Source of the DNA: Dichetophora obliterata
Lineage: Eukaryota; Arthropoda; Insecta; Diptera; Sciomyzidae
NCBI GenBank assembly: GCA_963920525.1
Contig: OY986436.1
Location: forward strand, 14,335,467 to 14,399,466
Direction: 5' to 3'
DNA: 64,000 bases
The notes beneath the pieces are model-generated. The model had not been told where the DNA came from and did not search any database. It worked only from the letters and a program-made list of their open reading frames with translations. A program made the translations under genes and the position numbers. Shown piece after piece: positions 48,301-58,715 of the stretch. Each line of letters begins with the position of its first letter. The stretch's first letter is position 1.

Positions 48301-50700
48301 AATGCAACGTCCACACAATAAATAGAAGCAAAGCCGCGTTAAGAGCACCCAAGAGCTCTTTGCACACGTTCTCACTCGCTCACTAGCTCACTCACACAAG
48401 TACACATACAAACACGCACATCCACATCACTCGGTAAACCGGGTTTCCGGAACACAGTAGCGAATTGAAAGCGGTGTAATTCGTAGTCGCTCATTATTTT
48501 CGATTTTGTACACATTTCCGTGAATAGATTTTTGCTGTGCTAAAACGATGAATGAAATGAAGGCTCTGAAATGAAATAAATGACACTGACATTTAAAATG
48601 AGATCGGCTTAAAAATTGTGACATGTGATTGTGTTGGCTGGCAGATATGATCTAGGTTTCTTAGAAACGTGACTGGGTATTAAATTATGATGATTTTTAA
48701 CATAAGCACAAGTGAAAATCGTACATTTTTCTTAACTTATGGATGAATAAAATATTTTATAAAATTAAGAAAATACTTGCAAATATTTTAGAAAATGTCT
48801 TAGAAATTGAAATGCACCAATACTCTTGAATTCGACTTAATTTTCTATGCCTATGAACAAAATATCTCAAATACAAGTTACAGAAAATTACTTTACTTTA
48901 CACACTTATCTCGATCACTTTCCTAACCAAAGCTACCTGTAGCCTCAGGCCACTTTTCTACCAACCAAAATATCAACTGACACAAAACACCAACCCAAAC
49001 CACAACCACAAGAAAAACAATGCTAAGAAAAATAACAATAACAACACCGACGACAACAACGATAATAACCATAACGACAATTATGTTTGCTCACCGACAT
49101 TCTAAGGGAAATATAAGCTTGAATTCTCCTTCTCCTTGGAGTTGCCGACTTTCCCGAACTTTACACTTTCATAGCGCACTGCATAGCCTTCGGCACTTTG
49201 CCGCTCTGTAGCTGGAGCTATTTTATTTTGATGCTGATGTTAACTGTAACGTTTAAAAAGCGAAATCCGGTCGTTGCCGCAAAAATACCTCAGGGTAGGT
49301 TTTCACTGCTGTTGAGTGCGATTTTAACGGTTTATTGGCTGCACGCGTTACAATGGCAACACTGCGAGTCAACAAACCAATTCTTGACTTTGCTTACTTA
49401 ACTTCATGAACAATTTTTATAGCGCAAACAAATGCAGGTATTTTCTTATTTTTTTCGTCTTGTTGTTGTTGTTGTTTTTATTTTCATTTCATTTTATTAG
49501 GTTTGCTGAAGTGAAAGGTGGAAGAAGGTTAAAAAAGTTTTAAGAACAACAAAAACAAAATGCTTATAAACGTGTCTTGACATACTAATCTGTGGACCGT
49601 GAAACCTCGTCTAAGTATGGTTAGCGGTTAATCAGGTTTGTTTTGTGTTTTCTTAATTTGAGCTTCTTTGGAGATGGTCGTAAGATTTTGTGCTCTTGTA
49701 CTTAAGATTTCTGAATGAAATTTTAAAAATGCAAATAGACGGTTTCAGTATAGATATATATACATATATATTTTTTTATACAAAGTATATCGTCGGTGTG
49801 CAGCAAAAAGTTGATACACTAAAACATGAGATTCGGAGATAAAATAATAAATAATCAATATAAATCTCAAATTTTTACTACTAGGGCTTACTAGCGTATG
49901 GAAATGTATTTAGCCTAAAAAAATTTACTTTTTTATATTTAGAACTATACCACTTTGACATGGGCATAGCCAGGATTTTACTCAGGGGGGGGGCATTTTT
50001 TTCAAGTAACAACTAATAAATAAATAAATAAATTTTTAAATACTGGCTTTATTGAGAAAAATTTTAAATTAAATTCAAAAAGAAATTGAATTAAACGCGA
50101 TTTAACAAAAGCAAAAATCAAAGTTTTCATCGGCGCGAATCTTCAGCAAATCTTCAGAATCTTCAGCAAAAAATCATAATTCAGCTTCTCTTTTTGCTCT
50201 TGCATCAGATTTCTATGCACGCCTTTTAAGGAATAAAAACGCCGTTGTGAGGATGATTTTAGTAAGTCAAGATTTGGTATGAACAGCGACACCTTCCAAT
50301 ATTCGAATGGTAATATTGCTGGATGGATTGTAAGCTGATTTTAATTTTTGCATGAAGCAAATATTTACTAAAATGGATGATTGGAGGATTGGTCTTTTCC
50401 ACGAACTGGCAAGTCGTAAGATTCGCAAAAAACTATGAAATAATCGAAGACCAAGCTTTTGGATTTTGTTCCAGTAATTTTTGTTGACCCGACAGCATCA
50501 TTACATCAAGAAGCAGGTCGGTTATTAATGCGTGAGCTGCTTCTGCTGATCCTGTATACCACTCACTTGGCTTCTACAATACTCATGCACATTTTATAAT
50601 TTTTGAAAGGCTTTATAACGAGTGATCCCAAAATGGCTTCAACTTTTTAAGGTGGAAAGAGGGAACATTACAAGTAAAGTGCAAGGTGCATAGGTTTGTA
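48301..50700. other. Unassigned, possibly single-copy DNA
   Basis: This includes an (AAC)n-like patch at 49,018-49,075, a TTGTTGTTGTTGTT run at 49,460, and at about 49,965-49,995 GGCATAGCCAGGATTTTACT followed by nine G residues. The last resembles a transposon terminus and could be the 5' end of the element whose coding remnant follows at 50,705. No gene is recognised. Confidence 0.35.
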
Positions 50701-50704
50701 ACAA

Positions 50705-51011
50705 GAAATGATAAAAATCAGCCGACCATCTAAACAAAATGAACTCAAGATAACAATTGACAAATGCGACAACAACAGAACCTCTTCTTTAAAACATTTA
50801 AGTGACTCTGTTACGCAGAAAACGTTAAAGGTCTTTGAAAGCCTCCACATTTCAGCAGATTTCCTTCAAGAAAATTCATCGCAGTGATCAGCGAAGGAAG
50901 CAATTAAGTTAGTTGTAGCCATATGCCTTGGGCTACACGTTGTAAACGATACAGCCAAACGAGGTGTAAAATTGATAACGGAATTTAATCCCAATTTTGA
51001 CGAAAGATGAA
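50705..51011 (+). pseudogene. C-terminal fragment of the unclassified 8-bp-TSD transposase family
   Basis: One plus frame reads VTQKTLKVFESLHISADFLQ, then ENSSQ, a TGA, and later LHVVNDTAKRGVKLITEFNP. The intact-order relative at 53,024-54,562 reads VTKNTLHFFERFSIATDFFQ and VVNDTAERNVKLMEEYN at the same spacing. Homology is therefore clear across about 100 residues, with one stop where the relative has W. The conserved glutamate of TAERN is K here. Divergence from the 52,609 element is large, so this is a different, older lineage. The N-terminal part was not recognised. Confidence 0.75.
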
Positions 51012-51330
51012 CAACAAAAATGTTTCATTGTTCAAACAGTTCATTTTTATAAAATAAATCATCCAACTTACCGGAAATCCAATCTTTTGAATGCATGTAT
51101 GTATGAGTTCGGTGACGATAATTATGAAAGCGAAAATTATGTATGAAATTTGATTTAGTGCATTATATCAGTAATAAGAACCAACAACATAACTTTTTTT
51201 TCTACAATTTTGTCAAAATAAGGTTCTTTTCAAATTTGTATTTAGAATGTATGTGTTCAAGTTATTGAATAAAAGAATAAATAGTTTTAATATCACTTTT
51301 CCAAAAAAAATTAAATACTATTTAAGAAAT

Positions 51331-51490
51331 TATCCATACTGGCCTCCTATATGATCATAAAAGTGGCTGGGAAGCTCCTTTCTATTAATGATAGACAAGC
51401 CAGTTAACAAATATTTGTTTGAGAAGAATCTAATTAGTAGAAAGGAGCTCCCCAGCCACTTTTATGATCATATTGGAGGCCAGTATGGAT
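51331..51490. repeat. Near-perfect palindrome 1, about 160 bp
   Basis: CCATACTGGCCTCCTATATG and the following 33 bases on the left are inverted on the right as GAAAGGAGCTC..CCAGTATGG (51,437-51,490), around a spacer of about 55 bp. The terminal words recur at 51,827-51,860, just after palindrome 2, so a copy of this family was probably split by it. Confidence 0.85.
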
Positions 51491-51513
51491 ATATATATAT
51501 ATATATATATATA
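51491..51513. repeat. (TA)n microsatellite
   Basis: An uninterrupted AT dinucleotide run between palindromes 1 and 2. Confidence 0.9.
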
Positions 51514-51824
51514 TTAGGGCGGGTCAATTTGTATGGACGAATTTTTTGGAGGTCTGGCTCAGCGAAATTCGTAAAATACATGTAATTTCAAGACTTTTTC
51601 TCCACTACAGCATATACAAATTCTGAAAAAAAGCTGTGCGGACTTTCGTAAATAGATTTTGTTCTCAATTATAAAATATGAATGTATGAATGTATGTGTA
51701 TGAATCTATTTACGAAAGTCCGCACAGCTTTTTTTCAGAATTTGTATATGCTGTAGTGGAGAAAAAGTCTTGAAATTACATGTATTTTACGAATTTCGCT
51801 GAGCCAGAATTTGACCCGCCCTAA
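51514..51824. mobile_element. Palindromic MITE 2 with TTAGGGCGGGTC ends
   Basis: The left end is TTAGGGCGGGTCAATTT and the right end AAATTTGACCCGCCCTAA in inverse. The arms from CTGGCTCAGCGAAATTCGTA inward are almost perfect inverse copies for about 120 bases. The left arm alone has an extra roughly 23 bp. TA lies at both borders. A related end (ACAAATTGACCCGCTCTAG) is found at 52,555-52,572. Confidence 0.8.
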
Positions 51825-51856
51825 TATCCATACTGGCCTCCAATATGATCATAAAA

Positions 51857-52268
51857 GTGATCAGCGTAGGAGTTTTTTTGGGGTTTTGTTAAAGATTTTA
51901 TGTACTACAGTGCCATCTAGTGTAAATGGTGTATCAAAATGTATGATGCCAAAATATTTGTCGTATCCAAAACCTCCTATATATGAATTTTCATTAAAAA
52001 TACATAGTGTCAAAACGTTTATCGTATTTGAAAACCTTGTTAAACAAATTTTCATGGTGATCACATGATCTGCTTTGGAGTTTTTTTGGAATTTTGTAGA
52101 AAATTTTTACTACAGCGCCCTCTAGTGATAAAGATAGATGTACCAAATTTCACAGGACCACCGCTGGGTTAATCTAAAGATTGCCTGAAAATTTCATCAA
52201 AATCGGTCTAGCCGTTTTGAAGTCCATGGGGAACATACATACAGACATCGACTTTCGTATATATAGAT
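51857..52268 (+). repeat. Interspersed repeat related to 39,137-39,627
   Basis: The last 70 bases (AAAATCGGTCTAGCCGTTTT onward, ending TATATATAGATT) match the 3' end of the 39,137 repeat. Inside are two diverged direct repeats built on GGAGTTTTTTTGG and TACTACAG(T/C)GCC(A/C)TCTAGTG. There is no coding frame. Confidence 0.65.
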
Positions 52269-52600
52269 TTTTTGTATCTCACCATTTTGATCAAAAATTA
52301 AATTTTTTTAAAGAAGGAAATTCAATGAATATTCCCTTCCAAAAACCCTAAAATTTTTACAATAGTGTAGGTTTTGTGGCTGTTTCTGGGAATTTTTTCA
52401 GATATTGCAGCAAAACAACAATTCCAACCTACTTTTGAAAAACTGGAGGCTCGAAATCAATTTTAGCTTAAGGGTTTCTTGGGTAAAGTTGCTTAAAATT
52501 TTCCGGAGAACATTTTCCGCGCCTATGATTTTTTAGTTTTTTTTTTTTCCCATACAAATTGACCCGCTCTAGCGTACATACCAAGTTTCACTATAAAAAC

Positions 52601-52608
52601 GTGAACAT
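52601..52608. other. Target-site duplication, left copy
   Basis: GTGAACAT, identical to 55,987-55,994. Confidence 0.9.
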
Positions 52609-53002
52609 TAGAGTGGACATTTTTTTTTTTTTTTGAATAACATGTTATTCGCCCCCTAATTTTTTTCTTTTGGGCACAAATAACATATTTCCAAAACTGT
52701 AGACTGTTTGGTCAACGTTAAGGCGTGGCACATGCGCCCTCAAGTTGACAAGAAGGGATTTTGCACAATTTAATAAGAAAAAAGTTATAACTTCATTATT
52801 ATTTATCAAAATTTATGTTAAGTATCGATATTATATTTAATTTTGACTATTATTTTAATGCATGCCCCTAAAAAGTCGTGGCACCTTATATAATTTAAGT
52901 AATATATACGAAAATATGTAGTTTTTGCTTCAAAATATGATGGAATCTTACATATGTATGTAAAATTTATTTCCTAAAAGTCATTAAATAAATGCCGGCA
53001 AG
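52609..53002. repeat. Left terminal inverted repeat
   Basis: About 395 bp, inverse of 55,580-55,986. It contains CGCCCCCTAATTTTTTTC near the outer end and GCCGGCA at its inner edge. The outer part has a T-rich run where the right arm has a different, slightly longer sequence. The transposase stop codon lies about 20 bp inside this repeat's inner edge. Confidence 0.9.
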
Positions 53003-53023
53003 TTAAAATAAAACACAAATTGA

Positions 53024-55244
53024 TTAGTGTTCCATGAGATCTGATTTATTAATACCTTTATAGTTTTTTCGATAATCAGTTACAATTTGTAAGATAAATT
53101 GTTTTTCTTCTTCATTTTTTGATAATGAATTATTATATTCTTCCATTAATTTAACATTTCGTTCGGCAGTATCGTTAACTACCCTCATTTTACTGACGAT
53201 ATTTACGCCCTGTATATAGCTTGGCTCGTTCTGCCATTGGGAGGGTTCTTTTTGGAAAAAATCGGTTGCAATCGAAAAACGTTCAAAGAAGTGAAGTGTA
53301 TTTTTGGTTACGAAGTCCTCAATTGATTTTGATTGTAAGTCCTGTATATCAGTAATCAGCCGCTTGCTCTCATTTTCTGACTCTACACGAAGTCTCTTTA
53401 TCATACGAGTTTTTGTTTCAGAAGTAATGGTTTCATCAAAAAACGAAAAACCTACTGTTTCTGCTGCTAAATACCATAAATGGTTACGGAATTTTCCCAA
53501 AGTTGCATTGCTTACGTTTTCGTTGACATTTTTGTAGGCGAAAAGAGATTTAATAAAAAGAAGGTCTTCATTAGGCGCTTTGGCAGCTATTGGCGCTTCT
53601 ATCCAGACTTTTACATAAATTTTCACAATAAATAAACAAGCATCGCGTATGGCGTCTATTTCATCTGACGACATGACAAACTCTTCTCTGAATAAAAACA
53701 TTTTTAATGAATAAATCGCCTTGGCCATCCAACGAGCGTGATGACATGCTCCTGGTGACTTGAATTTATAATTCCTTTCGTGCTCCCCAAGAAATATTAG
53801 GCTTAATTCCAGAAGCTCCTTATAATCAGCCCTAGGCTGTTTTATTTTTAAATATTGGCGGAAAAACGTGGCTAGATCTTCTAATTCGAAAACGCTAATA
53901 TGCTGACTTACCTTCTCGTCATCAACTCCAAATTTAAAATTTTCTTGGTTTATAATCGCCCAGGACCCTTTAAACTTTTGGAAAATTGACAAAGTTGGTC
54001 CACTTGAAGACAAATTTCTTTTTTCAAATACGCTCTTTAATACAATTTCGTAGATGTGGTGACGACAGGGCAAGTACAAAAGATCTTTTCCTAATTCCTG
54101 TTCCAATATCACGCAAGCACCTTGAAGTCTTCCCGTGTTTGTTGCTGTTGTATCAAAACACAGGGCCTGAACTTTGTCTGTCAAATTCCACTCTTTTAAT
54201 AATTGGATTATTGCTTCAGCCTGTTGCCTTCCTGTACCAGCCTGTAATGCAGGAACTCCAAGTAGATGCTCTGTCTCTGTAGATGTAATAACAACTGGCA
54301 ATCTGTCTACTTTTTCCTTTCCAGTTAATGATGGTAACAGCTTTCCATCCCAATGTACTGTAATGGTTTGCGGTAAAATGTTTTGAAATTTTTCCTTTAA
54401 ATTTATAGCTGTTTCAGATCGAATTTTTTTACGGCAATTTCGAATTGTACTTTTACTTATTGCTAACTGACTTAAATCATGGCCCAATGCTTCAGCAGTG
54501 CCTATGAGAACATCGAACAGCATCTCTGTCGCTAACTTTACACTTGTCCAGAGTCGCAACAAGCTTGGGTGTTATAAAGTTTTTCATTTTACGTTTCTTT
54601 CCCACATTTCCAGTAGATGTTTGTTGAAAATTGTCTTGAAGCTCATCACTGTCTATTTAAGCCAATTGTCCTTCATCATCTGAGTAGTCCTGACTTGCAA
54701 CCAAATTTTGAGATTGCTCCTGGTGATACTTTTCTTGCCTTATCAGTTCTCTTTCTTCACGCATATTTCTTCTTTTCTCTCTTTCAAAAAGTGCTCGATC
54801 GCTTCCAATCATACCACCTGGTCTGCCTTTTTTCCGTTGATTAAGTAGAAATAGTCTATCTTCTTCGATTTGAATAATACTTAACGCATCACCATGAGCG
54901 ATATCAAACAAATCGTCTAATTCTTCCACAAAATCGTGCTCACGTTTCTCCTGTAGAGCTGTACGGCGCTTACAAGTTTTCTGAAGTGTCTTCCACTGAT
55001 GATATAGAGCTTCCACTTTCTGAACGCTACGAATATTCTGGCTTGTGGGAATACGTGCTTTACCCCAGAGTACTTCTGCTTCTTTAATTATAAGATATGC
55101 ACTCGGACGAAGATTGAGCTTAATTTTCCGCATATTGTAAAAAAGAACTTTCAATATTTGCCCTTTTGATGGTAACTTGCACCCAATGATTTGACTTTCG
55201 TCGTGCCCAAGCAGAAATAACTTTTCATTTGCTCTTGTTTCCAT
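53024..55244 (-). pseudogene. Transposase of the 8-bp-TSD element, hAT-like but unclassified
   Basis: The gene reads leftwards. The first frame (55,244-54,657, 195 residues, start METRANEKL) is charged, with a basic stretch RKKGRPGG and a long RE/EK-rich helix. It ends in QLA and a TAA. The same frame goes on through KNFITPKLVATLDKCKVSD, then shifts to the frame that runs to 53,024. In that 512-residue frame I see HWDGK (D72), CFDTTATNTG (D137), CRHH (166-169), HHARWMAKAIY (274-284) and NDTAERNVKLMEEY (E467). The order D, D, C-x-H, R-W, A-E-R resembles the RNase-H fold and C-terminus of hAT transposases, which also make 8-bp duplications. I do not recognise a named family. Intact length would be about 700 residues, nearly the whole interior. 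The damage is one stop and one frameshift only. Confidence 0.8.
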
Positions 55245-55441
55245 TGCTGTTTGAGTTACATTAATAATATTAAATATGTTATTATATTTTGAAAATATCG
55301 AGCACTTTGTTGTTTAAACTTACCAATTTTATAAACCTTATCTTTCAATCAAATCAAATTAATATTTTCACATTTGCATGTATAACAACACATTATCAAC
55401 GCTCTTTTTTAGCTTAACAAAAGCACATGTGTACTAGATAC

Positions 55442-55535
55442 CGTTATTCCAGTGTTGCTACTTCTATGTAAATATAAGTTTGCTTGATCGTTATTCCAGT
55501 GTTGCTACTTCTATGTAAATATAAGTTTGCTTGAT
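55442..55535. repeat. Tandem duplication 2 x 47 bp upstream of the transposase
   Basis: CGTTATTCCAGTGTTGCTAC starts at 55,442 and again at 55,489. It lies in the 5' leader between the right TIR and the start codon at 55,244, where it could affect transcription; that is inference. Confidence 0.9.
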
Positions 55536-55579
55536 CGCAACTAATTAGCACAGAGCTGCATTTGTTAGTAGCAGTAGCA

Positions 55580-55986
55580 ATTTGCCGGCATTTATTTAAT
55601 GACTTTTAGGAAATAAATTTTACATACATATGTAAGATTCCATCATATTTTGAAGCAAAAACTACATATTTTCGTATATATTACTTAAATTATATAAGGT
55701 GCCACGCCTTTTTAGGGGCATGCATTAAAATAATAGTCAAAATTAAATATAATATCGATACTTAACATAAATTTTGATAAATAATAATGAAGTTATAACT
55801 TTTTTCTTATTAAATTGTGCAAAATCCCTTCTTGTCAATTTGAGGGCGCATGTGCCACGCCTTAACGTTGACCAAACAGTCTACAGTTTTGGAAATATGT
55901 TATTTGTGCCCAAAAGAAAAAAATTAGGGGGCGAACCACCTCCTACAAAAAACAAAAATAATTCCATATAAAAATTGTCCACTCTA
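55580..55986. repeat. Right terminal inverted repeat
   Basis: About 407 bp, inverse of 52,609-53,002. Its inner edge is TTGCCGGCATTTATTTAATG. Transcription of the transposase must start in or just inside this arm. Confidence 0.9.
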
Positions 55987-55994
55987 GTGAACAT
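55987..55994. other. Target-site duplication, right copy
   Basis: GTGAACAT, identical to 52,601-52,608. Confidence 0.9.
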
Positions 55995-56034
55995 CTTAGG
56001 CATAAAAGTGATTTATGAAAAGTGGGCATATAAA

Positions 56035-56638
56035 GGGTGGTTAAATTTTAAGGCACGATATTGATTTTGAATAAAAGACAAATTATTTAGAAAATTATTG
56101 TCATTTCTTTTTATTATGATAATATTGGTATGGTTCAATTATATATGAAATAAAATATTGGCCAAATGGCCGCCGCGACCTCGGCGGCACACCTCCATCC
56201 GATGGTCCAAATTTTCGATAACGCTGAGGCATAATTGAGGTTCTATGCCGTTAATGTGCCGAATTAGCTCATCCTTTAGCTCTTGAATTGTTGCTGGCTT
56301 ATCGTCGTAATCCTTTTTTTCAAATAACCCCAAAGAAAGAAGTCCAACGGTGTCAAATCACATGATTTTGGCGGCTAATTGACATCGCCACCACGTGCGA
56401 TAACACGGCCATTGAATTTGTCGCGCAAAAGAGCCATTGTTTCGTTAGCTGTGTGGTAAGTGGCACCGTCCTGTTGAAACCACAATCGTCCACATCCATA
56501 TCTTCCAATTTGGGCCATAAAAAGTTCGTTATCATCTCACGTTAGCGAACACCATTCAAAGTAACTGCCTGACCGGCCTCATTTTGAGAAAAAAATTTGA
56601 CGTTTAGGAGTGGTTCATATTCAACTTTTTAACCACCC
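56035..56638 (-). mobile_element. Second DD41D-type mariner, internally deleted
   Basis: The ends are inverted copies of GGGTGGTTAAA. The interior holds the C-terminal half of a transposase joined directly to 5' untranslated sequence (TGAACCACTCCTAAACGTCA) near 56,590. A clear TA duplication is not visible on both sides. The length, about 604 bp, is roughly half of a complete element. Confidence 0.75.
56139..56600 (-). pseudogene. DD41D transposase C-terminal half
   Basis: One frame reads LWFQQDGATYHTANETMALL and, after a stop in place of the W of N-W-P-P, SCDLTPLDFFLWGYLKK. A shift to the next frame gives DDKPATIQELKDELIRHING and a C-terminus VCRRGRGGHLANILFH. Counting from the D of QQDGA to the D of PLDFF leaves 41 residues, as in the element at 36,235. 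The N-terminal half with both HTH motifs and the first catalytic D is absent. Upstream, EAGQAVTLNGVR meets the 5' leader. The matching 5' end of this family survives separately at 30,230-30,460. Confidence 0.82.
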
Positions 56639-56639
56639 G

Positions 56640-58080
56640 ATGAAAACCGTTTGATATATAACTGTTTTTTTTGGTGTCAAAAGAAGCGGTCAAGTGCTTA
56701 ATTTTTTTTTAAAATGGTGCAAGAAATGTTTTACTTCAGCGGATCTTACCACGATCTTTATCTCATATATCAAGCCGAAAATGGAGTACAATTCCCACAT
56801 TTGGGCGGGGGCTTCCTGATCTTATTTATGTATTTATCTTTTTGGTGCAAGACCCTAACAGGTTTTAAAGAAAATTAAAATTCTCAAAAAAGATATTGAT
56901 TACAATTCAATGAATAGAATATGATATTGTTTGATATTAAGTATTATTAACACATTAAAAGTTTTTAACAAATTCTTAAATAATGCTAACATAATAAAAG
57001 AGCTAAGTGAAAACGATAATATTAGACGACATAGAAGGGTTGCGTTTTCAAGACAAACAAGGTCAAGTCAGCAACATAACAAATATCGTGTTATCAAGAC
57101 AAACAAGGTCAATTTAGCAACAATTTTTGTATCATGACATCGAAGTTGTGTGACAAACAAGGTCTCATACCCAATAAAACACCTCTCCAATAAGTACATA
57201 TATACTATACATATCGTTATGGTTTGATAGGATGGTTACTCGACAAACTAGGTAAACTTCACCACACCAATTTTTGTAAAACAAAGGAAACCGATTCCGA
57301 ACGCAGGCATCAAGAAAAATTGATCTAACGTAGTATTTCAAGAGGTAAAAAACCAAGACTTCACGGAATCACCGACAAATGTAGTCACATTCTCCACGAT
57401 CCAAGATCCACAGGTTTAGGTCCATTCAGAGTATTTAGATGTACATACACCAGAATTTATCCATTTCAGGCTTAGGTCCATTTATCCATTTAGATTATTA
57501 TATTTATGTGTTAACAAACATCACTAGGTGCATCAGATACGTGTTTGAGAAAACGTGATCATAATCAACGATGGTACTGCAGGTAATCTATAATTTTATG
57601 TTTGATTCTATGGATTGAGTCTATGGATTTACTTAAGGATATAACACCAGATTCATTACTTGGGGCTTATGGACCGAATTCAACGTCGTGTAATATATTT
57701 GATAGTTGAATAACATATTTCTCTTCTCTCAATCCTCTTGAACCACGTAATGTTGGTTTCCTCAGCCTTACGTATAGCTACTATCATGGGAAGTGTTCAA
57801 GGGAGATACGTGGAAGACGCCATCCTCCATCTATATATCCTCCAACACTAGGAAAAATTATTTTCTTGTATCGAGAAACTCTTTCGCTTGACTTTAGAAT
57901 AGCATGTCAAATGTACTTAAATCAGGCTTTAAATTTTTTACTCGAAAACAATTATTGCAATGTGTATTCCTTTCTAACATTTAGTTTTTATTTATTTGAA
58001 TTGAGCAATTTTTTTTTTTTTTTTGAGTTGAAAATCTTACGCATGACCGATAGGCTTCTTGCTTGGTTCAAATATATAAT
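56640..58080. other. No gene recognised
   Basis: The word GACAAACAAGGTC recurs near 57,051, 57,098 and 57,152 in a short cluster. The open frames at 56,931-57,137 and 57,866-58,102 have no domain. A T16-type run lies at about 58,008-58,024. Confidence 0.45.
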
Positions 58081-58219
58081 GCTTGAATATTTCTCTCCGT
58101 GAACTAACTAGCAATCTACTTGGAAGTAGATTTGGAATCAACACAATATTTACACATTTCCGGGGGACATCATTTAAGCGTAACTTAAGTTTTAAAAAAA
58201 ATGTTAATGAATTTAAGTA

Positions 58220-58440
58220 CAAATTGCTTGAACACCAACTGTATTCACCAGATTTAGCTCCGAGAAATTACTACCTCTTCATAAGCTTGCAATCAATTGC
58301 TTCATGGAAAGCGTTTTTCGTCGAATGAATAAACTATTGCAGGCGTGTAACAGTAATTTGCAGAGCATCTGGAAAATCATTAAAGAGATGGTATGAAATT
58401 ATTGGAGGATCATTGGAATAAGTTCACGGAAGTTGAGAGA
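58220..58440 (+). pseudogene. mariner transposase C-terminal fragment
   Basis: The plus frame ending at 58,328 has LYSPDLAPRNYYLFISLQSI. This is the YSPDLAPSDYHLF block of classical mariners, in which the D before Y is the third catalytic residue. Here it is N, so the active site is lost. After a frame change KRWYEIIGGSLE follows near 58,385-58,420, the usual C-terminal RW block. Sequence differs clearly from the two DD41D elements, so this is a third mariner lineage. No inverted repeats were identified. Confidence 0.68.
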
Positions 58441-58478
58441 GAAAAACTAATTTCATTTAAAAATAAATATACTTCTCA

Positions 58479-58715
58479 GCCTTTGCAGTCTAGTGAAGAG
58501 TGCGCTAGACTATTAACTCAGAGGTCTCAGGTTCGAATCCAGGTTCAGGCATGGTTCCTTTAGCTTTTTTTGTTCTTTACTACATTTAAGAATTACTGAA
58601 ACCAAAAATCCACAACTAAATTGTGGAAAATCTTGAATTAAAGGGCAGAAACTACTGATGGTTGGAAATGCTTGCTTAGGTTAAGGCATAACACTAGCCT
58701 CGGTTATAAACAATT
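58479..58715 (+). mobile_element. tRNA-derived SINE, copy 2
   Basis: The head reads GCCTTTGCAGTCTAGTGAAG, an A-box-like region, and then CAGGTTCGAATCCAGG, a strong B-box and T-arm. The middle ACTATTAACTC resembles an anticodon loop. The body shares GCTTGCTTAGG and GGCATAAC with copy 1 at 8,810-9,036. The acceptor stem pairs only partly (GCCT with AGGC), so a functional tRNA is unlikely. Confidence 0.6.

Larger units (their letters stand above)
52609..55986 (-). mobile_element. Complete-length DNA transposon with 8-bp TSD and long TIRs
   Basis: The element is flanked by exact copies of GTGAACAT (52,601-52,608 and 55,987-55,994). It starts TAGAGTGGACA and ends TGTCCACTCTA. The terminal inverted repeats are about 400 bp (52,609-53,002 and 55,580-55,986) and highly similar. 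One minus-strand transposase gene fills the interior. The 8-bp duplication agrees with hAT, P-element or related superfamilies. The exact duplication and matching ends suggest a fairly recent insertion, although the transposase has a stop and a frameshift. Confidence 0.93.

Noticed and set aside
53304..54844. Plus-strand open frames
   Set aside because: They are antisense shadows of the transposase at 53,024-55,244.
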